Below are positions 23,167 to 34,000 of a stretch of DNA of 55,184 nucleotides, in pieces (position 1 is the stretch's first letter; every line of letters begins with the position of its first letter). The notes beneath the pieces are model-generated. The model did no database searches. It had not been told where the DNA came from and saw nothing but the letters and a program-made list of their open reading frames with translations. The stretch is from Leptospira sp. WS60.C2 (GTDB taxonomy: Bacteria; Spirochaetota; Leptospiria; Leptospirales; Leptospiraceae). A program made the position numbers and the translations under genes. The stretch lies in assembly GCF_040833955.1 (NCBI RefSeq), contig NZ_CP162136.1, positions 1 through 55,184 of the forward strand. Reading direction: 5' to 3'.

Positions 23167-25628
23167 TGAACAAAACTTTTCAAGAAAGTAAGTTCCAATG
23201 CAAAAGATTATATCTGTTATCAATTTTATTTCTTTGTTTCACTCAGTTGTATCCGCAATCATTGGAAGAACTCAAAGAAATAAAAGAAGCAAAAGATTCC
23301 AAATCTGAACAAAGCGAAAAACAAAAGCATGGTCATTCGGGTACTCAGCCAAATCATGATGATTCAAATAAAACAAACATGATTACTGTGACTGGCACAA
23401 GGAGGAGAGGTTTATTAAAGGATGCCACGATTTCAACAGAGGTGATTTCAAGAAAGGATATTGATGATATGGGAGCAAGAGACTTATCCCAAACATTAGG
23501 CAATGTTCCAGGAATAGAAGTTCGTCCTGCACAATCAGGCGAACGGGGACAGACGGTACGATTACAAGGTTTATCTGCACAGAATGTACTAATTCTTGTG
23601 GATGGGCAAAGGACAACGGGACGTTTTAGTGGATCAATTGACCTGACTCGATTTAAAGCAGAAGATATTGAGCGGATCGAGATTGTGAAGGGTGCCTCCT
23701 CTGCCATTTATGGTTCGGATGCAATTGCAGGTGTTATCAATATCATCACGAAAGAAGCAAAAGATCCCCTTTATGCTGAATTTAGATCTTTAGGTGGGTC
23801 GGGTAGCAAAACGTATTTTGGTCCCTACATGGAATTTCGGAATTATGCGACCGTCGGGGCTAAGGCGGACAAACTCTCTACATTGTTTACCGTAGGATGG
23901 CATAAAGGAGAAGGTTATGATTTGACACCAGATGCAACGCCTGGACCAAGGAATGGACGTTATGCGTCACTTGCTCCCGGATATAATCCATACCCAGTCG
24001 GAATGCCCATTATCAATCAGTATCTATTGACAACACGTTTTTCTGGATACTCGCCACCTCTGGAATCAACTTCTGGGAGTGCCTTTCATGATATGAATTT
24101 ATCCAATAAAACTGTTTATCAAGCGACGGATCAATTGACTTTGACTGGACAATTTTATTACAGGCATCTAGATCAATCCGCAGTCGATGCAAGCCCACCA
24201 AGAACAGTTTATGACAGGAGAAATAAAACACATGATTTTATGGGTGCATTCAATGTTGATTGGATTGCTTCACAAAAAATCAATTTAAATTTGAATGCAA
24301 ACTATTCTAGATTCCAAGATTTGTTTACGACGGACCAAAGAAAAGCAGATGATTTGGATTCACAGCAGAGAACTGACAATTCAGTTACAGAGTTTAGAAC
24401 GAGAATTGATTATAAAGTTTCGGAGAACCACATAACGTCTATCGGAGCGGAGAATTTGCAAGATCAGATTTCTTCTGCAAGAATTGCACCTGATTGTAGA
24501 CGGACATACCCGAATCTTTGTTTTGAAGATTTTAATCCATTGTTAACAAAAGGGCAAACCATTAATGGAAATGCGTATCGATTTCGAAATGCATTTTATC
24601 TACAAGATGAATGGAGGATTTCAGATAAACCTAGAATCCAAATTGTTCCTGGGGTTCGATATGATCATGATTCGATCTATGGGGGAGAATGGTTACCGAA
24701 ACTTGCCATACGATACGATGTAACCGACCAGTTTCGAATTCGAGCCGCGAATGGTTTGGGATACAGAGCACCTAGTTTTCAAGACCTTTACTTTAATTTT
24801 CTAAATCCTGGTGTTGGGTATCGTGTGGTAGGGAATTCAGATTTGAAACCAGAACTTTCTAGAAGTTACAATTTTGGTTGGGAGTGGGATATCACCAAAC
24901 GAATTTGGTACAGTTCCAATCTATTTTATAATAATGTAGACAATCTCATTGGATTTAGGACGAATCCTATCAGAGATTCCTCTGGACTAATGGTGTTTCA
25001 AACATCCAATTATCAGAAAGCAATGACGCAAGGGATTGAAACTTCCGTCAATGTAAGAGTCTCTGATATTGTTACAACAAGTGTTGGGTATACTTATACG
25101 GATAGTCGCGACGAATTGACAAAGTTACCTCTGGAGGGTAGGGGTCTGCATCGTTGGAATTTTAGCGTAAGGGTTGATGAAAAATCTAGTGGGATTTCCT
25201 TATCGGTTTTTGCCGTTGTATTTGGCAAACAACCATATTACTGCATTAAAAATCCGTTTTGGTGTAATCCTGATTTACCATCTAACTTTGATTCTTTGGA
25301 AACTGCCTTAAACCAAGAGTCGCAAAACTCAATTCAAAATCTTTTGGGAACATTGCCTACGGTTCTTTCTGATTACTGCGCGGAGAAGAATCTTTCCTAT
25401 TGCACCACAAGTCCAACGTATGGATACCGTATGGTGAATCCCTATACGAATTTGAATCTTAGATTGTCGCAAAGGTTTTTTGGGCATTTCCAATGGTTCG
25501 TTGGAGTTGATAATGCATTAGATGCTTGGGATTTACAATACAATCCGCAACGACCAAAATTCTATTACTTTGGTTTGGATGGGAAATTTGCTTTTAGTGA
25601 AGTGAAATTAAAGAATGGAGATTCTTGA
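23166..25628 (+). CDS. hmuR: TonB-dependent haem receptor, HmuR-like
   Basis: This 820-residue outer-membrane receptor has a signal (LLSILFLCFTQLYPQS), then a charged, His-containing segment (KQKHGHSGTQPNHDD). A plug domain follows (MITVTGTRR as TonB box region, LSQTLGNVPGIEVRP, RLQGLSAQNVLILVDGQR, RIEIVKGASSAIYGSDAIAGVINI). A 22-strand type barrel ends in an aromatic-terminated strand (YYFGLDGKFAF, then a short tail). The HmuY gene directly before it makes haem the likely ligand. The start at 23166 couples it to hmuY; 23151 is possible. Confidence 0.88.
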   Translation: MNKTFQESKFQCKRLYLLSILFLCFTQLYPQSLEELKEIKEAKDSKSEQSEKQKHGHSGTQPNHDDSNKTNMITVTGTRRRGLLKDATISTEVISRKDIDDMGARDLSQTLGNVPGIEVRPAQSGERGQTVRLQGLSAQNVLILVDGQRTTGRFSGSIDLTRFKAEDIERIEIVKGASSAIYGSDAIAGVINIITKEAKDPLYAEFRSLGGSGSKTYFGPYMEFRNYATVGAKADKLSTLFTVGWHKGEGYDLTPDATPGPRNGRYASLAPGYNPYPVGMPIINQYLLTTRFSGYSPPLESTSGSAFHDMNLSNKTVYQATDQLTLTGQFYYRHLDQSAVDASPPRTVYDRRNKTHDFMGAFNVDWIASQKINLNLNANYSRFQDLFTTDQRKADDLDSQQRTDNSVTEFRTRIDYKVSENHITSIGAENLQDQISSARIAPDCRRTYPNLCFEDFNPLLTKGQTINGNAYRFRNAFYLQDEWRISDKPRIQIVPGVRYDHDSIYGGEWLPKLAIRYDVTDQFRIRAANGLGYRAPSFQDLYFNFLNPGVGYRVVGNSDLKPELSRSYNFGWEWDITKRIWYSSNLFYNNVDNLIGFRTNPIRDSSGLMVFQTSNYQKAMTQGIETSVNVRVSDIVTTSVGYTYTDSRDELTKLPLEGRGLHRWNFSVRVDEKSSGISLSVFAVVFGKQPYYCIKNPFWCNPDLPSNFDSLETALNQESQNSIQNLLGTLPTVLSDYCAEKNLSYCTTSPTYGYRMVNPYTNLNLRLSQRFFGHFQWFVGVDNALDAWDLQYNPQRPKFYYFGLDGKFAFSEVKLKNGDS

Positions 25629-25645
25629 ATCTAAAAAAAGTTATC

Positions 25646-27448
25646 TTACGAAATCTGAATTCCTGTATGCCTCTTGCGGAATGATTGTAATCCAAATTCC
25701 CATGTTTGGAAATCTCCAAGTAGGATTACTTTTTCTTTCGCACGAGTGATCGCTGTGTATAAGATCCTTCGGTTGAGAATGGAAAGATTGTTTTCTGTAT
25801 CTACATCCAATGCTGTTTTGGGAGGAAGGTAAAGGTAAATTGATTTGTATTCAGAACCTTGGCTTTTGTGAATCGTGAGAAAAAAAGCGGGTTCGTGGTC
25901 AGGTAGTGTATCTAAAGCAAAGGAATACAAACGATCTTCAATGGGGAAGACTGCCCTTAACTCAGAATTGATAGAAACCACGAGGCCAATGTCTCCATTG
26001 AATAATTTTCTCATTTGGTCATTTGATTGGATGATGATGGGCATCCCTTCAAAGTAAAAGGACTTGGATAATTGTCGGTAACTAAGATTCGTTTGGTTTT
26101 TAGGATTTGATATTTGTTTTTTGGCATGGCTTAAAATTTGGTTTTGGATGGCTTCGATTCCAAAGTATCCATTTCGTAGGATCGTAAGACATCTGTATTC
26201 ATTTACGATGGACTCAAATATCGATTTGTTAGTTGGGTCTTTCAGCGAGTTTGGTTCCCAATGGAGTTTGGATGTCGCATTGGCTGTTTGCAGATACAAT
26301 GTATCCCATAAAAATGGAACCAAACTTTCTAAGTTCCAATCGAGAATCTCAAGATGATTCCCATTAGGTGACTTTGTTTTTTTATCACCTTGGATCCAAA
26401 CAAAATCCTTTTCTGATTGGAGTTCTGATTTAGTGATGATGTTTGGTTTTGGGAATGGTTTTGGTTTGCTATTTACACCGAAGGATTGTTTGACGACTTC
26501 AGCAAAAACACTGAATTCGGAAGTGTCCGAGAAACGATGATTACTGGTAAGTTCTGATAAAAATTCTTTTTTATTTTTTAACGTCGTGATGAGATCGGTT
26601 AACACCTCACCTTGGCCCACCGAAGGCAGTTGGTTTGGATCCCCTAGCAAAATGATATGCGTATCAAAATGGATCGCTGAAAAAAATAAATTCATCAATT
26701 TTAAATCTACCATGGATGTTTCATCCATGATGATTAAGTCATAAGGTAACGTCCGCTTTTCACCAAATTTGGCTTGGTTTGTTGTTGGATTGATTTTTAA
26801 TAAATTGTGAATGGTTTGTCCGCGGAAACTAGAAGACTCTGAAGGATTTTCTGTAAATCTTTCTAAATTCCTTTGGATGGATTCTGTTAATCTTTGTGAT
26901 GCTCTTCCGGTTGGTGCCACAAGTGCAATCCGTTCCACATTGGTGAGTAATTCCAATCGGTATAATGCCATTAAGAGAAAGGAAACAACCGTTGTTTTTC
27001 CCGTTCCTGGGCCACCAGAGATCACTCGGAAGTTCGAAGTAATCACGTCTCTGATCGTATCCCTTTGTTCTTTTGCAAGTGTGATGTTTGCTTCTCTTTC
27101 TAAACTGCTCACAATCTTTGTGATTTGGTCAGGAGAGATCGTTGTATTCTTTTTTTGGTTTGCTTTATGGGTTAAGAATGCCTTAAGTAAGGATTCGAAT
27201 TTGATTTTTTCGGAATGGCTTTTTTGCAGATACAACCTAGATTCTGTTCCTGCATTCTCGATCACAAACGGGAAGTAGGTTTTCAGTTTGTCGATTGTGT
27301 TCTCATCCTTAATAGGAATGTACAAATCTCCGCTTTGGGATTGTACAAGTAAATTTGCAATTGTATCCTTGAGTGACGAGTCCCAATCGGGGAAAAGATT
27401 GTATAAAGAATTCACAAAGGATTGGATTTTTTCATCGATTACTTTCAT
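25646..27448 (-). CDS. recD: RecBCD helicase subunit RecD
   Basis: RecD is the 5'-3' helicase motor of exonuclease V. The 600-residue product is close in size to E. coli RecD (608). It has Walker A SGGPGTGKTT with Lys151, motif II LIIMDETSMVD, motif III ILLGDPNQLPSVGQG, and C-terminal motifs FFLTIHKSQGSEYKSIYLYL and RRILYTAITRAKEKVIL. It begins with an ATGA overlap on the recB stop and ends 17 bp from the convergent receptor gene. Confidence 0.93.
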   Translation of the reverse strand: MKVIDEKIQSFVNSLYNLFPDWDSSLKDTIANLLVQSQSGDLYIPIKDENTIDKLKTYFPFVIENAGTESRLYLQKSHSEKIKFESLLKAFLTHKANQKKNTTISPDQITKIVSSLEREANITLAKEQRDTIRDVITSNFRVISGGPGTGKTTVVSFLLMALYRLELLTNVERIALVAPTGRASQRLTESIQRNLERFTENPSESSSFRGQTIHNLLKINPTTNQAKFGEKRTLPYDLIIMDETSMVDLKLMNLFFSAIHFDTHIILLGDPNQLPSVGQGEVLTDLITTLKNKKEFLSELTSNHRFSDTSEFSVFAEVVKQSFGVNSKPKPFPKPNIITKSELQSEKDFVWIQGDKKTKSPNGNHLEILDWNLESLVPFLWDTLYLQTANATSKLHWEPNSLKDPTNKSIFESIVNEYRCLTILRNGYFGIEAIQNQILSHAKKQISNPKNQTNLSYRQLSKSFYFEGMPIIIQSNDQMRKLFNGDIGLVVSINSELRAVFPIEDRLYSFALDTLPDHEPAFFLTIHKSQGSEYKSIYLYLPPKTALDVDTENNLSILNRRILYTAITRAKEKVILLGDFQTWEFGLQSFRKRHTGIQIS

Positions 27449-30400
27449 GAATATACCTTCTCTAATTGGTCAGAGGCACTGCGGATATAGGCCATCACTT
27501 CTTTTTTGATTCCTTCAAACTGCTCGAGTGTCCATTCGGAATCGGAATGTTTTAAATCAGAGTAGATTCCGGTTTGTTTGTCACCAGACATCCCTCTTAA
27601 AAACAAATAATAGACTCCGCCAAACTTGTTTAAGGCTAAATCGGGTCCAAAGAGGGACTTTAGGTATTCAAATAAAATAAAGGAATACACTGACTTTTGG
27701 AAAAGATACCCTTTGTCACGGACGGCATTGGCAACCGCTTCACTGCTATAATCGTTGTTTGGTAGTAAATTGGATTTATAATCGACAATATAGAATTTCT
27801 GATCCTTCACAAACACCAAATCGATGGCTCCTTTTAAGTAGTGTTCGAATCCGTCGGTTAAGGAAGCACCACTTTCTTTCAGTAAGTTTTGTAAGAATAA
27901 ATGGAATTTTAATTCTGCAGACTTTTCTTCTTCCTTTAATTCACTTAAGGATATGGAATTGCCTGTCGCAAGGTTGATCTTTGCAGTCATTGCATGTTTC
28001 AATAGGGAAGCAACAGTCTCTTCTATTTTAAGTTCCTTCCCTTCGACTTCAACGGGATACCTTGCGAACGATTTTTGGTAAGCCCACTTCCAGACGGAAC
28101 TTTGTAGGATTGTTTCCAAATCCAATTGGAAAATAGAGAAATCACATAATTCAAGAATGTTATGTAAAAAGTTTCCGATCTTGGCACTGGAAGGCAATTC
28201 AAAAGTCGAGCTCACTTCCACATCAGGAGTTTCTTCTAATTCTTTTTTCTTTTCTTCTTGGTTTACGTTTAAGTTTTTTTCATTGGCTTGTAAACTTGTA
28301 TAACTATGTTGCAAGAGCACTCTACCAATTTTGATTTCAGAAGGGTATAAAATCGGGGAGGTTGGTTTCTTTGATTGGGTGTCAGTTGCAGGACTAGGAT
28401 TTGTATTTGTCACTTCTGAAATTTCGTTTGGATCTCGGAATACAAAACTCGATGCAAGAGAAGGATTCTGGTTTCTTAAGGTTTGGATTCTATTTAATTC
28501 TTTGTACAGGATTTGGCTATACCCAGAATTCGGGAGTGTATCTTCTTTTTTGGATCTTCCCCAATTGAGTTTGGGAAGGTAAAGCCTGAGATTAGGTCTC
28601 GTAAGTGCTACATATAACAGACGTTTTTGTTCATTTAGGAAATGATTTTGTTCGTCTTCTTTATCTGGATTTAGATCCCATAAGTCAAGAATCCATTTTC
28701 TTTTTTTGCCTTCCGGTGATTCGATTTCGATCGGGTATTCTTTATTGGTTATACGGTTTCCCCTGTTCCCAAAGTAAAATAAGAATACGACTGGCCACTC
28801 CAATCCTTTTGATGCATGGATGGTTAAAATTTGCACAGAATCTTCTTCTGTTTCACGATCAAATAACGGCTCTTCTTCGGGAGATTGTTTTTTTTGTTTG
28901 AGCTCACGTAAATGGGAGAGTAACTCTTGCAAACTACAATTTGACTTTAATTGTATTTCTAAAAGTTTTTGAAAGATTTGCCGGAAGTTGGTGCGTTTAC
29001 GTTCCCATTCGAGTGTGTTTTTACCTTCCAACCAAAAGAGTTTGGTTTCGTCCATCACAGAACGAAAGAAACTTGCATACCGATTTTCTTTGACGAGTCT
29101 TTGCCATTTGTCGATGAGTGATTTCTCATACGAGTCAATGGAGTGTTCATCAAACTTTTGGATTTCATGTGGGTGGATATAGAATATATCAGAGAATAGA
29201 ATTTTTTTATAACTTTGGGAAGAGTTGGAACTTAGTAAACATTCTAAGAGATTTTGAATTTGATCGGCTTCTCTGGATTGGTAAATCCCTCTTTGTTTGT
29301 AGATGGAACATGGGATTCCTGCTTTTGATAAATAAAATTCAACAAGAGCTGATTCTTTTTGATTCCCACAAAGAATCGCTATGTCCTTTAACTTGACCTC
29401 TTGGATTTCTCGTTCCCCTTTTTTGTTATACGAGAGAGTTGTTTCTTTGGTTTGGATTCGTTTGATTTCACTTCGAATTGTTTCTGCCCAAGTATTTCTT
29501 ACTTTGTTAATGTTAGGAAACCGTTCTTTGAAATCAAAAATATGAATCGCTGACTCATTTGGATTCACATATTGGTACTTGATGGTATCAGGGTCAGGGG
29601 AGGATACTTTCTTATATAAGTAGTTTTCTTTACTGGAGCCTGGTTCTTCGATAGGGAAAAAATGTGTTGTCCCATATTCTTTTGTTTCATCATGGAAAAT
29701 GGTATTGAGTCCATGGATTAATTCTTTTGTGGATCGATAATTGGTTTCTAAGGTAGATTTGGATTCGAAGTCGCGAGATGCATCAAGATAAATTCCAATA
29801 TCGGCTCCGCGAAATCCATAGATACTTTGTTTCGGGTCTCCAATACAAAAGAGCATTCTCGACTTTGTATCTTTGTCTAAAAACAAAGTTTTAAAAATTT
29901 GGTATTGGTTTTTGTCTGTGTCTTGGAATTCATCTAGGATACAAACTTGGAATCTCTCTTGTAAGGATTGGACCAAGGTTTGGTTTGGGTTACGAACAAT
30001 CACATCATAAACCTTTAAGATCATTTGATCATATGTTAAGTATTCGCCTTTATCAATGATGGCTTTTGTTTTAGAAGTGAGTTCATTCACTGTATTTTGT
30101 AAGAAGATGGATCCTTCATAATCCAATGAATCAAGAGGGAAGATTTCCTTCAGAGAATCGACTACCGATTTTATTTTCCCTTGTAACGCAATGGATGCTA
30201 GGTCTAATTTTTTGGCAATTGTACTCCCTTCCAAAAGGAAAAAATCGAATCCCGTAGCGTTGATTCCGTTACCAATAGAACGTTCTAAACCCGCAATTCG
30301 TTTTAATTCATTGGATAGATACTTTGTATCTTCGTTTCTAATCGCATTGATTGATAACTCGAGTGAGTTCCAGTTTCCCATCCACTTAGGGATGGTACCT

Positions 30401-31062
30401 TTCGCTCCTTGCGCAGTAATTGCTTCGCCAATTGGTCCTTTTAACGCTTCACAGATTGTGAGGATGACATCCAAGACATTGCTTTTCTTTGCATTGTGAA
30501 TGCACTCGTCTAAGGATACAAATTTAGGAAATACATAGTCCTTCGTGTCAGCAAGGAGTTTAGAAGTTGAGTTAATAACGAGGTCTTCCTTCGTTTTTAA
30601 ATTAGATATGAGAATCTCATTTGCGAGTGACTCTTTGTCTCTGCCTTCCCATTGGCTCCTTTTGAGCTCGTAAAACGTCTTTCGAATCAATTCTTCATTC
30701 GATGTCAGTTTGACATTGGGATTGTTTTGGGTTTCGACTGGGTATTCTGTTAATACCATATTACAGAAACCATGGATGGTGGAGATCGTAACTTGGTCTA
30801 AATCTCGGAGATACTGGTAGTATTCTGGGTGTTTGCCGTTGTCATAGAGCTCTAGGATTTTTAATTTTAATCGGGTCTTCAATTCTCCAGCTGCTTTTTC
30901 TGTAAAGGTGAGCACCAAAAATTGGAGCAGTCGATTCTCTTTGATATGATTGGTTACATCATGAGTCATCACTTCACCTAACATTTGCATGATGAGGTGT
31001 GTTTTCCCAGTTCCAGCAGAAGCTTCGATAAAATTAGGATGGTTACGTAAAGGATGATCCAT
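27445..31062 (-). CDS. recB: RecBCD helicase-nuclease subunit RecB
   Basis: RecB is the 3'-5' helicase and the only nuclease of the RecBCD complex, which processes double-strand breaks and loads RecA. The 1205-residue product has the UvrD-like motor: IEASAGTGKT with Lys20, LQFLVLTFTEKAAGELK, ILDEFQDTDKNQYQIF, IGDPKQSIYGFRGAD, LTIHASKGLEWPVVFL and RLLYVALTRPNLRL. The C-terminal nuclease has GAIDLVFVKDQKFYIVDYKSN near residue 1090, retaining the catalytic Asp and Lys. It starts 2 bp after the recC stop. Confidence 0.94.
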   Translation of the reverse strand: MDHPLRNHPNFIEASAGTGKTHLIMQMLGEVMTHDVTNHIKENRLLQFLVLTFTEKAAGELKTRLKLKILELYDNGKHPEYYQYLRDLDQVTISTIHGFCNMVLTEYPVETQNNPNVKLTSNEELIRKTFYELKRSQWEGRDKESLANEILISNLKTKEDLVINSTSKLLADTKDYVFPKFVSLDECIHNAKKSNVLDVILTICEALKGPIGEAITAQGAKGTIPKWMGNWNSLELSINAIRNEDTKYLSNELKRIAGLERSIGNGINATGFDFFLLEGSTIAKKLDLASIALQGKIKSVVDSLKEIFPLDSLDYEGSIFLQNTVNELTSKTKAIIDKGEYLTYDQMILKVYDVIVRNPNQTLVQSLQERFQVCILDEFQDTDKNQYQIFKTLFLDKDTKSRMLFCIGDPKQSIYGFRGADIGIYLDASRDFESKSTLETNYRSTKELIHGLNTIFHDETKEYGTTHFFPIEEPGSSKENYLYKKVSSPDPDTIKYQYVNPNESAIHIFDFKERFPNINKVRNTWAETIRSEIKRIQTKETTLSYNKKGEREIQEVKLKDIAILCGNQKESALVEFYLSKAGIPCSIYKQRGIYQSREADQIQNLLECLLSSNSSQSYKKILFSDIFYIHPHEIQKFDEHSIDSYEKSLIDKWQRLVKENRYASFFRSVMDETKLFWLEGKNTLEWERKRTNFRQIFQKLLEIQLKSNCSLQELLSHLRELKQKKQSPEEEPLFDRETEEDSVQILTIHASKGLEWPVVFLFYFGNRGNRITNKEYPIEIESPEGKKRKWILDLWDLNPDKEDEQNHFLNEQKRLLYVALTRPNLRLYLPKLNWGRSKKEDTLPNSGYSQILYKELNRIQTLRNQNPSLASSFVFRDPNEISEVTNTNPSPATDTQSKKPTSPILYPSEIKIGRVLLQHSYTSLQANEKNLNVNQEEKKKELEETPDVEVSSTFELPSSAKIGNFLHNILELCDFSIFQLDLETILQSSVWKWAYQKSFARYPVEVEGKELKIEETVASLLKHAMTAKINLATGNSISLSELKEEEKSAELKFHLFLQNLLKESGASLTDGFEHYLKGAIDLVFVKDQKFYIVDYKSNLLPNNDYSSEAVANAVRDKGYLFQKSVYSFILFEYLKSLFGPDLALNKFGGVYYLFLRGMSGDKQTGIYSDLKHSDSEWTLEQFEGIKKEVMAYIRSASDQLEKVYS

Positions 31063-31064
31063 GT

Positions 31065-34000
31065 TTAAAATCCTTTTCTCAGAAGGGGTAAGAGTAGGGG
31101 ATAGACCTTCTTGAACGAAAATTGGTTTAATAAATCCTTCCCATAAGGTGATAGTTTCATATGCTCTGATTCAAATTCTAAGATTTGGTCCGACTCTTCT
31201 TCTAAAAATTCCTTCCATGCAGTTTCTAATGCATCATCACCCTTTTCCAAGTCTTCCATTCCTAGCTCGGCAAAAAACAAATTGAGTCCAGGATTTGGTA
31301 TGTACATAGGTGGTGATTCATTGATGAGGTTGACAACGCTTCGAATGTAATTGGCAGATTCCACTTCTGGTAAATGATCCAAGGGAAGGATCATATCCTT
31401 TTCTTTTTGTTTTGATAAGATGGGAATGATGACTAATTTTTTTCCAATCGTTCGGAAGAGACAGGCACTGAGGAAAAGAAGGATCATCTTTCCAAAATAA
31501 TCTTTTACGAATTCATTTCCTTTTTCTGGTTTTGGAATAAAACTTCTTGGATAAAACCAATAGTAAGTATCACCGATCGCAATGAGATTTTCCCACTCAC
31601 CGGTGATGGATTGGTTTTCATCCAAAGGAAAGGATGGTAATTGAATGCCGTCACGTAAGCCAGTATCACCCATCGAGAGGGAACTTAAAAAAACCATTCC
31701 ATTCGCATTCGAAAAGAGCTCTGCCTTTAATGTCTTATACACTTCTGCAATTGCAGTGAGTTCCTCAAATAAGGTTTCTGTTGTGACTAAATGGAAAGCA
31801 CCATAGGGAAACTCAGCTTTTTTCTCTGCGATTTGACTGAACTCATTGATTTTTCGCTGAATCGAATCTTTGTCCCAAGGCCAAACTTCTTCGTTTGCCA
31901 ATGATTCCGTAAAGAGAGGCACAAATTTTGATTTGAATAGGTATGTTTCCAATGCATTGAAATAAAATGGTTCTTCCGCAGACGTTTCCTCTTCATCATC
32001 TATATAACCTAAGTTCTCTTTGATGTAAGGGAGAATCGGATTTTTAAAGGCAGAAGCAATGGAAGTAATTGAGATTTCTTTTTTGGATTTGAATTCAGAA
32101 CTAGGCAAAGGCCAATCTTCTAAGGAAGTAAAACTTGGTTTCGGCAATTCTGTCGCTAAACCTCTGTATTGTTTTAAGTTCCTTGCAAAATCATAGGAAT
32201 GTAAAATTTCCTTCTCATAAAATCGACTATAGGATGTTAGTGGGATTTCTGTTGCTCTATCGATTCCAAGTGAATTCATAATCTCAAATAAACTAGAACA
32301 AGGCTCAAATTCCTTATCTTCTAATGTATTCTTTCCAACAAAGGAAAAAGTGATGCTATCTTCCGCTGATAAAATGGTTTCCCAGAGTAACGATTCTTGG
32401 ATTTCAACTCGATTCAAATCCCAAGGTTTTGCATCATTTTTTCTAAGATTAAACCTAGATAGATCTTTGGATCCAGGAAATTTTCCTTCGCCTAACCCTA
32501 CGATATAGATATGGGAAAAGGGAATGGGTCGCATGGGTTGTAAAAGAGAAATCGTAATCCCTTCTGTTAGGTAATTTCCTTTTTGAGTCGCAATGTTCGA
32601 AAAGATTTCATCTGTTTGTAAGGTTAGGAATTGTAAGAAGTCGTTTACATTGTTCCATTCGGTATCACACCATTTCGCAATCGTATCTAACCAAGTTGTC
32701 AAATAGATCCTTTCGTTTTCTGTTTCCTCACTAAACTTGAAGAACTGATTCCATTTGAATTCGAATGACTTAAATCGTTCACTTGTAGGTAACTGTAAAA
32801 ATTCTGATGTAAAAAACGATTGTAAGGATTTGATTTGTTCCCAAACCAAATTCAAATGCAAAACAGAATCTTCTTCTGCCAAAGGATCTGTGATCATACC
32901 CATCTTGTCCCAAGTGGTTTTTTCATCACTGATGACAGATAGGACTGCGCGTTTCACTCCGAAGGAAATGGTATAAGGATTCTCCTCTTTGTTTTCATCA
33001 TAAAGAGAACCAAGAGAATTGAGTAGTTGGCTTACGGAATTTGTTTGGTCAGAGGATTCTGTTTTGTTTTTGCCAGTGATGAGTGGATTCTCGAGCAATT
33101 GAATGAAATCGTCTTTTTCAATGCGTTGGTTTAAAAACGATGGGAAGAGAATTGAAAATACTTTGTATAACAAAGAAGAATCTTTTGCTACTAAATCAGA
33201 AAGAGAATAATTCAATCGGTGGAGAGTAGGGGTCTCTTCTATCCTTTGTGTTGTATAAATCCCACCATGAAAAACCCATTCAATCGCTGCTTTGTAATCA
33301 TTGGTATTGGGAACAAGGATTGCAAAGTCTAACAAGCTTAAGTTGCCTTTGCTTGTGCTGATTTTATGAAGGATATCATGTGCAATGGATTCCATCTCGC
33401 GGTATTCAGAAGGTGCATTCCATACCCGAACCGTTTGGTCGTTTAAGTAGTTCTCATCCTTCACCTGTTCCTCAAGTAAGATGGACTTTAGCTTTGCAAG
33501 CATGCCACCACTTGCATATTTGGATTTTTCTTTTTGTTTCGTAGCGTTTGAAAATTCTTTTGCTATATAAGATTGTGGTTTTGCAAATATGGATAAGTAG
33601 TTTTTGGTTTTCTCTGGATTTTGTCCGATGACTTTACCATTATGAAATTGGTAGATATAGATTTTGAAATTTGGATTCTTCGAAACCGTTTTCAAAAAAT
33701 CAATATAAGTCCCTGACAAATTGGACAAACAAAAAAAGTGCAAACTCCCTTGGAGAGATAACTCTTTCCCTTTCTCCAGGTAATAGAATAAGTTTTTCTT
33801 GTCGTCTTTATTAATCCCAAGATAAATTTCTTTTTCCAATTCCCAGTAAGGATCCTTTGTGAGATGGTTTGGGATTTGACTCTTCGTACCCCTTAGCCAG
33901 TTGTGAATCCAATCTGACCTATTCAATTCATAGTCTTTGAAATACTTTGTCAAAAGATCAGATAAATAGTATAACTTTGGTAAATCGGATATGTATGTTT

